A stretch of DNA of 64,000 nt, taken from the NCBI GenBank assembly GCA_965116935.1, contig OZ220737.1, forward strand, positions 2,728,001-2,792,000, given 5' to 3'. Below, one piece after another: positions 44,168-54,600 of this stretch. Each line of letters starts with the position of its first letter. The first letter of the stretch is position 1. Under the pieces are notes generated by a model. That model was not told the origin of the DNA. It saw only the letters and a program-made list of their open reading frames with translations, and did not search any database. The DNA is from VXYL01 sp965116935 (GTDB taxonomy: Bacteria; Pseudomonadota; Gammaproteobacteria; Pseudomonadales; Azotimanducaceae). Made by a program: the position numbers and the translations under genes.

Positions 44168-45397
44168 CTAGCTGTCACCGCCTTCGCCCACAGGTTCGAT
44201 GGCCGCCTCGCCGTCCTGTCGGGCATCAGCCTCGGGCTGGTCGCCGTCCGCCTCTCCTTCGAGGGGGACGTCTTCCGACGGTGGGGCATATTCAGCCGTG
44301 TCCGCGCCAATTCGGCGCGCCTCTCTCACCAAGCGCAGTTCCTGGCGCATGAGCCGAGCCTCGAGTTGGGCAAGCTCGTTGGCCTGCTGTCGCAGTCGCT
44401 CGCGTTCCTGCGCCAGCGCTGCTCGTTCCTGCTCAAGCATGAACTGCGTCTGGTCCGTCTCCGAGTCCAAGTCCATGAGTGACATGGCGTCGTAGCCGTC
44501 CATGACCGGTTGGTCGACGAAGTCGACCGCCGCGTCCCCGAAGTAGCCCTGCCAGAACTGTCGGAGGGCACGTGCGGCCCTTGGTTGCTCGGTCAGGTCA
44601 CGCCTTGCGACGTGAAAGATGACGACGTCCGCATTGCTGAAATCCGCCGGGTCCACGGCCGGTGCGCTCCGGGTCCGGAGGCTCGCCAGATTGGCGGATG
44701 GCCACCATTCCCAGTCGATGTCAAAGTGGGAGTACCAAGCGGCGTGGTGCAGCATGTCGGAAAACACGTAGAGCTTGTGGGGCCCCGGCCGGGACTCGAA
44801 CTCCAATGCCGTGCCATCGAGCGCCTCGATGAGATGGGCGCTTGCCAGTGGCGCGACGGGTTTGGCCCCGAGCGCCGCAACGCTGGTGGCCAAAGCCTCG
44901 CGGCGTTCGCAAAACAGGCGCGCCGCGAGGCGTGTCGAGGCCGAGACTTGGGCCGGAATGTTGTCGCAGTCGCGCAGTTCGTCGTCGTCCTTCGCCAAAG
45001 CCTGGATATCGGCGTTGTCATAGGGTTTGCACACGCGTCCAACGCGCTGTCGCGGTGCGTCTGAATCGCCGCTGAGTGCATAGACAAGCAGCTCGGCGTT
45101 ATTCTGAAGCGATTGCGTCACGCTACGCAGGAGTTGGGCCGGGAGCGCGTCCGGGTCGATGGGCTTTCGGAGGTCCACCAAGTAGGTAGCGCTGGCGTCG
45201 ACACTGGCGGGACAAAGATCAACGTCACGTCCCGGGATGGAAGTGGCTTCCTGATTCACGGCAAGACCTATGGCGACCAGCCCGCTGATCGCCAAGAGCA
45301 GAGTAATTCCGCCCAAGCGCTTCGTGTTGCTCGCCGACGCCCTAGCTTGGCGCGGGGCTATCGTCTCTTGGTCCGACTGGTCGTTGTTATCCGGCAT
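44168..45397 (-). CDS. vWA-like single-pass membrane protein, paralog without TonB domain
   Basis: The 409-residue protein has an N-terminal membrane helix (~28-47). Its periplasmic domain has the outline of a vWA fold: D-A-S-A-T-Y-L-V-D-L-R-K-P-I-D (strand plus acidic loop), E-L-L-V-Y-A-L-S-G-D, R-V-C-K-P-Y, and K-L-Y-V-F-S-D-M-L-H-H-A-A-W-Y-S-H. A coiled coil (~305-365; many Glu/Arg/Gln) and an acidic tail follow. It shares these segments with the protein at 49524 but stops before the TonB-like domain. Two conserved cysteine pairs (D-L-C-P, V-C-K-P, D-C-D, F-C-E-R) suggest disulfides. The function is unknown. Confidence 0.6.
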   Translation of the reverse strand: MPDNNDQSDQETIAPRQARASASNTKRLGGITLLLAISGLVAIGLAVNQEATSIPGRDVDLCPASVDASATYLVDLRKPIDPDALPAQLLRSVTQSLQNNAELLVYALSGDSDAPRQRVGRVCKPYDNADIQALAKDDDELRDCDNIPAQVSASTRLAARLFCERREALATSVAALGAKPVAPLASAHLIEALDGTALEFESRPGPHKLYVFSDMLHHAAWYSHFDIDWEWWPSANLASLRTRSAPAVDPADFSNADVVIFHVARRDLTEQPRAARALRQFWQGYFGDAAVDFVDQPVMDGYDAMSLMDLDSETDQTQFMLEQERAALAQERERLRQQANELAQLEARLMRQELRLVREARRIGADTAEYAPPSEDVPLEGEADGDQPEADARQDGEAAIEPVGEGGDS

Positions 45398-45570
45398 GGA
45401 CTCACCCCGCTGCCGTCGTTGTGTCGTGTCCGGGCCATCGCCTCCTGTTGTATGCCGGCCCTTTGGTGCTTGGTTGCCTTACCCCTCTAGTCGCAATCGT
45501 GCGGAAAACGCACAACCCAATCATACGCACAGTTTGACTCCGTTCCAATACAGTCTTATCCAACGAGAAG

Positions 45571-46425
45571 TGAGCCTGAAGGTGGGGTTTGCGGGATCAT
45601 CGGAGGATGATCTTGAGCTTGGGCATGGAACGGCTCCGCACGCTGGAGCGCCTTCTGGGCCTTTCCCCCTCGAGATCATCGGCTTCCATGCCGACAACGG
45701 CTCCGAGTACGTCAACCACCGTGTCGCCGCGCTGCTTGAGAGGCTGCGCGCCGAATTCACGAAGTCGCGCCCCCGGCACTCGAACGACAACGCCCTCGTC
45801 GAGCAAGAACGCCAGCGTCGTGCGCCGCTGGCTCGGACACATCCACATCCTGCGCCGCTGGTGGGCGAGTTCACGCGCTGCGTGCCTTCGCCGGCCGTCA
45901 ACTTCCACCGCCCCTGCACGTTCGCCGTCGAGCGCGTCGACGAGTAGGGCCGCGTGCGCCGCACCTGCGCGCACGACCGGGTGCAGACGCCCTGCGAGCG
46001 GCTGCGCGGCCTCGACGGAACCGAGCGCTTCTTCAAGCCGGACGTCACCTTCGACGAACTCGACCGGATCGCCCGCGGCGCCAGCGACCTCGCCGCCATG
46101 CAGGAAGTGAACGAAGCCCGCGCCGAGCTCTTCCGCAGGGATCGGCCTCGATGCCGAGGCCGAGGCGGCGTGAGGGCGCACGCGCCGACGGTTGCATGTG
46201 CGGCAACGCCGGGCGGGTCGCCGTGTCAAGCCGCTTCGCGCCTGCTCCGCTTCGCTGCGCTCCTTCGGGTGACACGGCGACCCGCCCGGCGAGGAGTGTG
46301 CTGGTGGCCGGAAGCAGGCTTCCGGCCACCAGCGACCCGCAGCCCAAACCCGGATTTGACGCCAATCCCCGCGCCGGCCAGCTTGCCGGCTTTCACAGCC
46401 TGTCCCGAACCCCAACCTGAAGCTC
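45571..46425. mobile_element. Remnant of an insertion sequence with imperfect ends
   Basis: An imperfect inverted repeat of ~25 bp bounds a decayed transposase: TGAGCCTGAAGGTGGGGTTT at 45571-45590 against the reverse complement at ~46401-46425 (TGAGCTTCAGGTTGGGGTT). The right part holds two further palindromes. No clear target duplication was found, so the exact ends are uncertain. Confidence 0.5.
45620..46143 (+). pseudogene. Integrase-core transposase remnant (IS481-like)
   Basis: Only the C-terminal half of a DDE transposase is left. In one frame it reads I-I-G-F-H-A-D-N-G-S-E-Y-V-N-H-R-V-A, then T-K-S-R-P-R-H-S-N-D-N-A-L-V-E. It then shifts (A-S-V-V-R-R-W-L-G-H-I-H-I near 45815-45850) and shifts back (V-N-F-H-R-P-C-T-F-A-V-E-R-V-D-E). 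It meets an in-frame TAG at 45945 and continues to P-D-V-T-F-D-E-L-D...A-R-A-E-L-F-R. At least three frameshifts and one nonsense codon make it a pseudogene. The same frame runs on into the TonB receptor, but that join is accidental. Confidence 0.75.
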
Positions 46426-46658
46426 AACGCCTCGCTTCAGGCTCGTTTCCATATTGGAGTGGACTTACGCTGCGCGAGCATGCGAGACGCACGCAGGCAC
46501 GTCGGCCTGCCCTCGCTTTGGCGAGTGTTGGCTTGGGGAAATCCGCGATCTTTGGTTGCAGGCTGCTCGTGAGCCTGCTAGGGTGCGCGGTTTTTTGTTG
46601 CTTGGTTGGTTGCCGCACACACATGAGAAGAATCAGCTCCACTGTTGATAGTGGGCAA
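46144..46658. repeat. Spacer with two perfect palindromes upstream of the second TonB receptor
   Basis: No intact gene. A 22-bp perfect inverted repeat lies at 46207-46228 and 46270-46291 with a 41-nt spacer. A 15-bp one (CTGGTGGCCGGAAGC) lies at 46301-46315 and 46318-46332 with a 2-nt loop. Both are inside the IS remnant. The receptor's promoter should lie in the last ~200 bp, but none was recognised. Confidence 0.6.
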
Positions 46659-49394
46659 ATGGTAGTTTGCAAATCTCCCCCGTGCGTGGCGGGGGCAACC
46701 GTGCGCACGGGCGTCGGCTGCGTCGAGGGGTGCCCGGCTGCCTGGCTTGAGGCGCTCCTAAGAGCATTCTCCGCCGCTTTGGTTTGGGCATCCAGAACTT
46801 TCCTGGCCTTGCTGGCGATCGGCGCCGGCTTCGCTGCAGCGCCTTCCGCCAACGCCACTGAAGCCACAGAGGTAGAAGAGAGGATCGTCATCGTTGGCTC
46901 GCGACGTTCTGAAGGACGCTCGCCCACGGATTCACTTGTGCCGGTGGATGTCATTGATGGCTCCGAACTCCACGACCAAGGATCCACGGACATGGACACT
47001 CTGCTGGCCAACCTCATCCCATCCTATAACGTGGACCAGCAAGCCATCAACGATGCCGCGACCCTAGTGCGACCAGCCCGCCTGCGGGGATTGCCACCGG
47101 ACACAACCCTGACTCTCGTCAACGGCAAGCGTCGACATCGCGCCTCCGTCATCACATTTTTGGGCAATGGCGTCGCCGACGGCTCGCACGGACCGGACAT
47201 TTCCGTCATACCAGCGATCGCACTCAAACGGGTGGAGGTGCTGCGCGATGGGGCGGCCGCACAATACGGTTCCGACGCCATTGCCGGCGTCATCAACTTC
47301 GAGCTCCGAGACGATCGCGACAGCCGCGAGGTGGACGTTCGCTGGGGGCGGTTCTACGAGGGCGACGGCGAAACCGCTGATGTCTCGGCCAACATCGGAC
47401 TGCCGCTCACGGATTCGGGGTTCGCCAACTTCAGCGTTGAATACCGCTCGTCGGCGGGCACGGACCGCTCGCAACAGCGAGACGACGCCTTGGCACTGAT
47501 CGACGCCGGCAACCGCCACATTCCAGACTGGGACTACGACCGCGTCTTCCATCCCAACGTGATGATCTGGGGTGCGCCGGAGGTCCACTACGACGTCAAG
47601 CTCTTCGGCAACCTCGGCATCAATCTCGGCAATGACCGGGAAGCCTATGCCTTCGGAAATTTTGCCGAACGTGAGGTGCAGGGCGGCTTCTACTTCAGGA
47701 ATCCGCACACCCGAAGCGGCGTGTTCCGAGGCGACCCGGTGACGATTGACGGCACTACCTACAATACGGTGAAGGTCGCCGACCTTTCCGCGGACGGGGT
47801 GTCCGGCAACTGTTCGCCCATCCGGATCATGGACAACGTGGCGAATGCGGGAGACCTCGCGGCCGTGGAGAGCAACCCCGACTGCTTCTCGTTCATCTCC
47901 GCGTTCCCCGGCGGGTTCACGCCTCGTTTCGGCGGCACCATCACCGATGCCAGCGGTGCGATGGGCGTTCGTGGCACCCTGGCGGAGGATTGGCGCTTCG
48001 ACCTCAGTGCGGTGGTTGGCAGCAACGATGTGGATTTCCTCATGCAGCACACCATCAACCCACAGTTGCTCGCGAAACTCCCCCCGGGGCAGCGCAGGGA
48101 CATCCCCACCGACTATCGGCCCGGCTCCTACACGGAAACCGACGCAACGCTGAATCTCGACCTGCTGCGGCCGCTGTACACGAATCTGTTCTTCGCGCCG
48201 ATCAGCTTTGCCATGGGGTTCGAGCTACGCCGTGAGCAGTTCAAGGTCGAAAGCGGCGAAGAGAACTCGTGGTTCATCGACGACCGCCCCGGCGGCCTTG
48301 CCGAACAGGGTTTTGGAATCGGCTCCAACGGCTTCACCGGCTTCGGGCCGCGGTTGGCAGGCGAGTTCAGTCGAACCAGCCGAGCCGCCTACGTTGACGT
48401 CGAGGTGGAGGCGTTTGAGGCATTCACGGTTGCCGTTGCGGGTCGCCACGAATACCACAAAGACATCGGCGAAACCAAGGACGGCAAGGTGACGGCACGC
48501 CTGCAACTGAGCGGCGCTCTTGCACTGCGCGCGGGCGCCAGCACCGGATTCCGGGCGCCGACGGTGGGGCAGGCCAACATACTCAACGTCACGACCGCCT
48601 TCACAGGCGGGATGCTTGCCGACGAGGCGACTCTTCCCGCGACGCACCCTGCGGCGCAGGTCGTGGGTGCCGAGCCCTTGACGCCGGAACTCTCCACCAA
48701 CTTCTCCGCCGGCATGGTGTTGACAGCAGGCAACCTCGACCTCACGGTTGACTATTTCCAGATCGCCATGACGGATCGGATCACCCGAAGCAGCGCTCGC
48801 GCGCTGACGCCCGAGAACATTGCGCGCTTGCTCTCCCAAGGCATAGCCGATGCGCACAGCTTCACCTCCGTGCGGTTCTACACCAACAACTTCGACACGA
48901 CGACCCGGGGGGTGGACATCAGCGCTGGCTGGACAGCCGCTTGGATGGGGGGAACGACCAGCATCCGCGTCGCCAGCAACTGGACGAAAACCCGAGTGGA
49001 CGCACGCGACCCGGACGTCATCGACGACAAGCGCGTCGTGCAGCTCGAGGAGAACACCCCGGCATTGCGATACGTGCTCACCGCCGACCATTCCTGGGGA
49101 GACGGATGGCGGCTGCTTGTGCGTGCGCGTCACTACGACGGCTTCGTCGAGTTTTCCACCGACGACGCCAGTGCTCGGCTCGATGCGGACCCCAGGCTGC
49201 TCACCGACGTGGAGCTTTCCTTCGCCGTGGATCGCGAATTGACGATGACGGTGGGTGCAGAAAACGTCCTTGACGAGTACCCTTCGCGCCAGCACCGCAA
49301 CGTTTCGGGTCTTTTATATGCGGAAACTTCGCCATACGGGCCCAACGGCGGCTTCTACTACGTTCGGCTCGCATGGAGGCCCGCCGTGCGTTGA
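46659..49394 (+). CDS. TonB-dependent outer-membrane receptor (2)
   Basis: The product has 911 residues from the ATG used; another ATG at 46623 is in frame. A long n-region leads to the signal core F-L-A-L-L-A-I-G-A-G-F-A-A-A-P-S-A-N-A. A TonB-box-like E-R-I-V-I-V-G-S-R precedes the plug (P-A-R-L-R-G-L-P-P-D-T-T-L-T-L-V-N-G-K-R-R-H-R, A-L-K-R-V-E-V-L-R-D-G-A-A-A-Q-Y-G-S-D-A-I-A-G). The barrel has the L-G-A-x-x-L-R-A-G-A-S-T-G-F-R-A-P-T conserved turn and a C-terminal strand ending Y-V-R-L-A-W-R-P-A-V-R. The plug type is seen in receptors for large organic ligands, but the ligand is unknown. It is followed by a TonB-like protein on the same strand. Confidence 0.88.
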   Translation: MVVCKSPPCVAGATVRTGVGCVEGCPAAWLEALLRAFSAALVWASRTFLALLAIGAGFAAAPSANATEATEVEERIVIVGSRRSEGRSPTDSLVPVDVIDGSELHDQGSTDMDTLLANLIPSYNVDQQAINDAATLVRPARLRGLPPDTTLTLVNGKRRHRASVITFLGNGVADGSHGPDISVIPAIALKRVEVLRDGAAAQYGSDAIAGVINFELRDDRDSREVDVRWGRFYEGDGETADVSANIGLPLTDSGFANFSVEYRSSAGTDRSQQRDDALALIDAGNRHIPDWDYDRVFHPNVMIWGAPEVHYDVKLFGNLGINLGNDREAYAFGNFAEREVQGGFYFRNPHTRSGVFRGDPVTIDGTTYNTVKVADLSADGVSGNCSPIRIMDNVANAGDLAAVESNPDCFSFISAFPGGFTPRFGGTITDASGAMGVRGTLAEDWRFDLSAVVGSNDVDFLMQHTINPQLLAKLPPGQRRDIPTDYRPGSYTETDATLNLDLLRPLYTNLFFAPISFAMGFELRREQFKVESGEENSWFIDDRPGGLAEQGFGIGSNGFTGFGPRLAGEFSRTSRAAYVDVEVEAFEAFTVAVAGRHEYHKDIGETKDGKVTARLQLSGALALRAGASTGFRAPTVGQANILNVTTAFTGGMLADEATLPATHPAAQVVGAEPLTPELSTNFSAGMVLTAGNLDLTVDYFQIAMTDRITRSSARALTPENIARLLSQGIADAHSFTSVRFYTNNFDTTTRGVDISAGWTAAWMGGTTSIRVASNWTKTRVDARDPDVIDDKRVVQLEENTPALRYVLTADHSWGDGWRLLVRARHYDGFVEFSTDDASARLDADPRLLTDVELSFAVDRELTMTVGAENVLDEYPSRQHRNVSGLLYAETSPYGPNGGFYYVRLAWRPAVR

Positions 49395-49523
49395 TGGCTG
49401 CGTCGAAGGCAACCGTGCTGGTGCCGAGACCGGCCTCTTGGGGGCGGCTTGGAAAGGGGCCTTTGCCGCGAAGGAACCTGAAAAAACGACGCCCTTGCCG
49501 GCGTGCAGGCACAGGTGATGTAG

Positions 49524-51179
49524 ATGAAAGCGCCAACGCAAACGCCGACCGGCGGCAAGCAATGGGTCGTCCTCTCCCTGCCGGTAGTTGTGCTCGCGGC
49601 CGCTGCCACAGCCTATGTGTATTTCAACGATGACACCTCGGGGGAGTTCGCACGCGACGCGGATCTTTGCCCGACTGAAGGCGCCGTGGACGCCAGCAAG
49701 GCGTTTCTGGTCGATTTGACGAAACCCATCGACAGCGAAAGTCGTTCGCTGCCGCGGGAACTGCTGCGCAATGTCATCGGAGACCTGGAACGCAATGCTG
49801 AGCTGCGCGTCTATCTCCTGACGGGCTCCGCGGACGCGCCTCGCACTGAGCTCGGCAGGCTGTGCAAGCCGTTCGCGAATTCTGACATCAACCTGGCCAC
49901 CAAGGACTTCGATGGCAGCGCGATTCGCAGCTGCGACGAACTGCCAGCACAGATCACGCCGGAGGTGCGCGAGCTGGCGACGCGATTCTGTGCGCTTCGA
50001 GAAGACCTCGAAAGCAGTCTCTCGCGGGCCGTGGAGTATGCGGTGCCGGAGACGGATGGCTCGTATCTCGTCGAAGCCCTTGAGGACTTGCGGATCGAAA
50101 TGGCGGAATGGCCGGCGCCGCAGACGCTTTACGTGTTCTCGGACATGATGCAGCACGCCGCGTGGTTCTCACATCTCGACCTCCCGTGGCAGCAGTGGAG
50201 CTATGCCGATTTCGCCCGCCTGCGGGAGGCGCAAGGATGGCCTGCCGAGCTGGCGAACCAAGGCGTCACGAGGGTTGAACTGTTCTATGTGCCGAGAGTC
50301 GGTTCGACCGACCAGCCGCGAATCCACCGCTCGCATCGGCAGTTCTGGCGCGAGTACTTTGTCGATGCTCTGGTGACGTTTACCGATCAGGCACCGATGC
50401 GGTCGTACGGTGCGACGGCGCTGATGGGCGTTCCGACAGCAGCGGAACTGGCAGCCAGTGTGCGGCGCGAGGCGGAAGATTTGCTTGCCCAGGTGCGCGC
50501 GGAGCAGGAACAGCTCAAGGTGGAACGGGAAAGGCTCCTCGCGCAGGCGCGCCATCAGGAGGAGCAGGCGGAACAGGCCCGTCAGCAGGAACTCTTGGAG
50601 CGCCGGCAGGCAGAGTTGGCGCAGCAGGAGCGCGAGATGCAGCGGGTGCTCGATGACGGCGATGGATTGGCACAGGCTGCGGCCGCCACCCGGCCACCGC
50701 AACTGGCTTCGGACAACCCGGCTGCAGCGGCCGCCACGCAGCCGCGAGAGCCGTTGCCAACGGATCGCGACGTCGCACCGGAGCCGCAGAATCCGCTGCC
50801 GGAAATCGCAATGGCATCGACCACCCCGCCGACAGAATCGAATGCATCTCCCGCGCGCGAGGCTGCGCCGGTCGATGTGCCGTGCGAAGTCACATTGTCC
50901 GCCACAGCGGACCCGGCGCCCGCCTATCCGAGAGGCGGCCGCACCAACTTCGGGGAAGCGTCCATTACGATCCAGTACGTCGTGAACGAGCAGGGCGAAA
51001 CGGTTGACGACGCGGTGAAGCTGATCGTGGAGGAATCGAGCGCGCAGCGAGAGCGCTACCTCGGCCTGTTCGTCGAATCCGCGACGGACGTAGTGCAGGA
51101 ATGGACGTATGACGTTGCCGGCACCTGTGCCTTTCCCTTGCAGCGATCCACGACCTTCGAGTTCAGCTATGGCTGGTAA
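49524..51179 (+). CDS. TonB-like protein with vWA-like periplasmic domain
   Basis: The 551-residue product has a membrane helix at ~13-36 and a periplasmic vWA-like domain (~45-300: D-A-S-K-A-F-L-V-D-L-T-K-P-I-D, L-R-V-Y-L-L-T-G-S, R-L-C-K-P-F, T-L-Y-V-F-S-D-M-M-Q-H-A-A-W-F-S-H). A long Glu/Arg/Gln coiled coil (~305-375), a Pro/Ala-rich linker (~385-450) and a C-terminal domain follow. The latter reads like a TonB C-terminal domain: P-A-Y-P-R-G-G-R, A-S-I-T-I-Q-Y-V-V-N-E-Q-G-E-T-V-D-D, V-V-Q-E-W-T-Y-D. The first ~330 residues are clearly paralogous to the protein at 44168. It follows the TonB-dependent receptor by 130 bp on the same strand, fitting a dedicated energising protein. No ExbB/ExbD gene lies in the window. 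Confidence 0.65.
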   Translation: MKAPTQTPTGGKQWVVLSLPVVVLAAAATAYVYFNDDTSGEFARDADLCPTEGAVDASKAFLVDLTKPIDSESRSLPRELLRNVIGDLERNAELRVYLLTGSADAPRTELGRLCKPFANSDINLATKDFDGSAIRSCDELPAQITPEVRELATRFCALREDLESSLSRAVEYAVPETDGSYLVEALEDLRIEMAEWPAPQTLYVFSDMMQHAAWFSHLDLPWQQWSYADFARLREAQGWPAELANQGVTRVELFYVPRVGSTDQPRIHRSHRQFWREYFVDALVTFTDQAPMRSYGATALMGVPTAAELAASVRREAEDLLAQVRAEQEQLKVERERLLAQARHQEEQAEQARQQELLERRQAELAQQEREMQRVLDDGDGLAQAAAATRPPQLASDNPAAAAATQPREPLPTDRDVAPEPQNPLPEIAMASTTPPTESNASPAREAAPVDVPCEVTLSATADPAPAYPRGGRTNFGEASITIQYVVNEQGETVDDAVKLIVEESSAQRERYLGLFVESATDVVQEWTYDVAGTCAFPLQRSTTFEFSYGW

Positions 51180-51608
51180 AGGCGCGCATCGGCGCTGCAT
51201 GAGCCGCAAGCCCGCTGTTCGAGCGGACTCGTAAGGAGTCGGGTCTGGACTTGGGGGGGAGGCGAGATCGAGGCGTCGGAAGGCGCGCGTACGGGGGCAT
51301 GGGAGGGCTTGCTCAAGGGCTGAAGCGTGCGGCATCCCCGCACGACGCGCTGCTCGACGAAGGCTTGGCCCGCCGGCGACGTGGTCGCGGGAACGTGGGA
51401 ATGCGCCAGTGCGTGCGGGAACTCCGCGCTCCCATGGCGCCCCGAGGCCCGACGGGTATTGACAGGGCGAGTGTCACTTGGGACAGTGCGCCAAGGTTCG
51501 ATATGTCCGTTGCGGGTGGAGGGAAGAGCGTTTGTCGCGTGGCATAGTCCGGTGTCTGGGGCGGTTCGGTACGCGTTCATGAATGGGCTAGGCGGCGAAC
51601 GGGCTTTC
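51180..51608. other. Spacer upstream of the first giant autotransporter
   Basis: No gene was recognised in these 429 bp. The autotransporter frame is open through part of it, but the residues there lack the pattern of a signal peptide. No promoter stood out. Confidence 0.3.
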
Positions 51609-54600
51609 ATGAGACCCTTCTCGGCAGGAAAACGACCGCGGCCACGGTCGGGCCCCGAGCGCGGCAAGCGGCGCGGACCGTTGTCCGTTGCTGCGTTGGC
51701 AATGTTGGTCTTCGGCTTGTCCGGGCAGTATGTCTGGGCGCAGCCGGCGGTGTGCACGACTAGCGACACGGGGTCTCCATGCAATGGGATGTTTGGCGTG
51801 GCGTTCGCGTCCAACCCGCAGTCCGGTGCAACCTACGGGGTCGGGGAAAACATCGAGGTGACCATCACGTTTACCGCCGCTGTGTTCGTTCGCGAGCATG
51901 ACATGCAAAGGGATCTGCCACAGCTCGAGCTCACCCTCGACCCCGGTATCCGCAAAGCCACCCTGATCAGGGGGAGCGGCACCCCGACATTAAGATTTCG
52001 GTACACAGTACAGTCGGGCGACCTCGATGACGATGGCATCAGCATTGCCGCCGGTCATGGTACCGATGGCCGATCCGGATCCCTTCAGGGAGGCATCATC
52101 GAGGCTGCCGACGGTATTATGTCTGCTGACAGAGGGTTCACCGCCGTTCCCGCGGCCCCGTCCCACAAGGTCGATGGCGTGAATCCGGAAGCCCGGACGG
52201 TAGCCATCACATCGGATGGACCGACGGCGGGCTACCGCGCCGGCCAGCAGATCGAGTTCGATGTCACGTTTTCCGAGGTGGTTTACGTCACTCAGGGGCC
52301 GACCGAACTCGGCTTGCTGGTTGGTATCGGCGGCCAGGTGGAGCGGGCGGCCTTTGTGAATGGCAGCGGCAGTTCGGTTCTCAAGTTCGCCTATGTCGTA
52401 CAACCTGGCGACGTCGACGACGATGGCGTTGACGTGGGTCCGAATGCACTGGTCGGCGGCACCATCCAGGACGTGGCCGGCAATCCGCTGGGCCCAGAGG
52501 GCCGTCTGCAACTGATGCCCCTGGCGCCTAATAGTGCGCACAAGGTGAGCGCCTCGCTGATCGAAGTTGGGGATGGGGACGAGGCCGTGCAAGCGACCGC
52601 GCCTGTCGCGCTTGACACCGAACAATGTCGCCTCGATGGGGAAGAAACGGACACAGACTGCTACTACTACTCGGCTGGCAGCGAGATCATCGTCTCGATC
52701 ATGTTTACGGACCTGGTGTTCGTTACCGGCACGCCGGCATTGACTTTGCTCGTCGGTGGGGTCGAGCGGCGGGCAGAGCTGCTGCGTGGCAGCGGCACGT
52801 CTACGCTCGCGTTTCGCTACGTCGTAGAGGCCGGCGACTTCGATGACGACGGCATCAGCATCGCTCCCAATGCACTGGTGCTGCCAGAGGGGATGATCAT
52901 CACTGACACTGACGGTCGATTGGTCGCCACGGACTTCCAAGGGAAGCTGTTCGAAAAACACCGCGTCGACACGCGCACCGACGAGGCCGCGCCGAACATC
53001 GAGGCCGTTACCATCTCTTCCCTGCCGTCCGCCGGCGCCGGCGGCTATGGAGACGGCGAGACCATCACCATCGAGGTGCGTTTCGTGCAGGTCGTCCATG
53101 TCACGGGGCAAGTGCAGCTCGAACTCTCCATCGGCCCCGAGACCCGCCTTGCCGACTACGTGTCTGGCAGCGGCACGCAGGTTCTCACTTTCGAATACGT
53201 GGTTGTGCTGGGAGATTTCGACAGCGACGGCATATCCATCCGGCCCGGCGCGCTGCTCGGTGGCCGCATCGTGGACAACGCCGGACTGGACCTGGACCGA
53301 CGCTTCCAAGCCGTGGTGGCGGACCCCGGGCAGAAGGTGGATGCGAGCGTGGGGCTGCCGCCGGCGGTGGTGCAGGTTGCCTCCTCGCCGGCACAGCGCG
53401 GCACATATGGCGTGGGCGAGTTCATTGACGTGCACGTCGTGTTTCCACATCCCGTGTTTGTCCGACGCGGTGAAGACTGCCAGGCCGAGGAACTGCCGGT
53501 GCTGCAGTTGGCCATCAGCGAAAGTTCACCCCATGCAGAGATACATGCGGGCAGTGGTACGGACACTTTGTGGTTTCGCTACGAAGTGCAGCCCGGCGAC
53601 TTCGACGACGACGGATTCAGCGTAAGCGCCGGCCAAGACGATGACGGATTCAGCTTGGGCGGACCAAATGGAAGCATAGGGTCCCTGACCGGTGGCTGCA
53701 TCGAGGACGCGGATGGCCGGGAGGTGTCACGGCGATTTCGCGGCATCCCGCCGCAGACGAGCCACCGCGTCGATGGCCTAGCGCCAGAGGCGCTCACAGC
53801 CAGCATCACGTCCCGTCCGGTGGGAACGCAGTACGGTCTCGGTGAAACGATCGAGATAAGCGCGACCTTTTCTGAGGTGGTTTATGTCACCAACGCTGCC
53901 GACCTTGTGCTGCTGCTCAATGTTGGTTCCGACACGCGGCGCGCGATCTATGTCGAAGGCAGCGGCACCAACATCCTGTCGTTCGCCTATACCGTCGAGC
54001 GCAGGGACTTCGATGCGGATGGCATAGACATGGGCCCCGATGCCTTGGTGGGCGGTACGATACAAGACGTGGCCGGCAATCTTCTGCAGCCGGAAGGCCG
54101 GCGGCGCTTGCAGCCCGTGCCAGCGCAGGCAGGACACCGAGTGGACGCGGCGCTCGATGCCGCCCCGCCGCGCATCGACAGCGTCACCATCGTCTCCACA
54201 CCCGCCGGTGCTGCTTACGGCGGACGAGAGACGGTGACGGTGCGGGTGCGATTCAACGAGATCGTGCATGTCTCCGGCGCGCCGCAACTCGCAATTTCCA
54301 TTGGCGGCGAGACTCGGAATGCCGCGTTCCTTGCCGGCAGCGGAACGCAAACCCTGACGTTCGCCTATGTCGTAGCGGATGGCGAGTTCGATGGCGACGG
54401 GATCGCCGTCAGTCCCGGCTTGCAGGCGCTGGTGGACGGTGTGATTGAAGACGCCGCCGGAAACGCCGCCGATCGCTACTTCGAAGGACTGCCGGCCGAC
54501 GCCAACCATTTGGTGGATGCTCGCGTCGCCGCTCAGGTGGCGGTTATGGATGTTCGTGTTGTGTCGGCCGCGCCGCCGATCTATCGGGCTGGCGATGCCA

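Noticed and set aside
43621..44310. 229-codon minus-strand frame
   Set aside because: It overlaps both neighbouring genes, contains a hairpin, and its composition is not protein-like.
45954..46658. N-terminal extension of the second TonB receptor
   Set aside because: The residues are the transposase tail plus palindromes; the join to the receptor is by chance.
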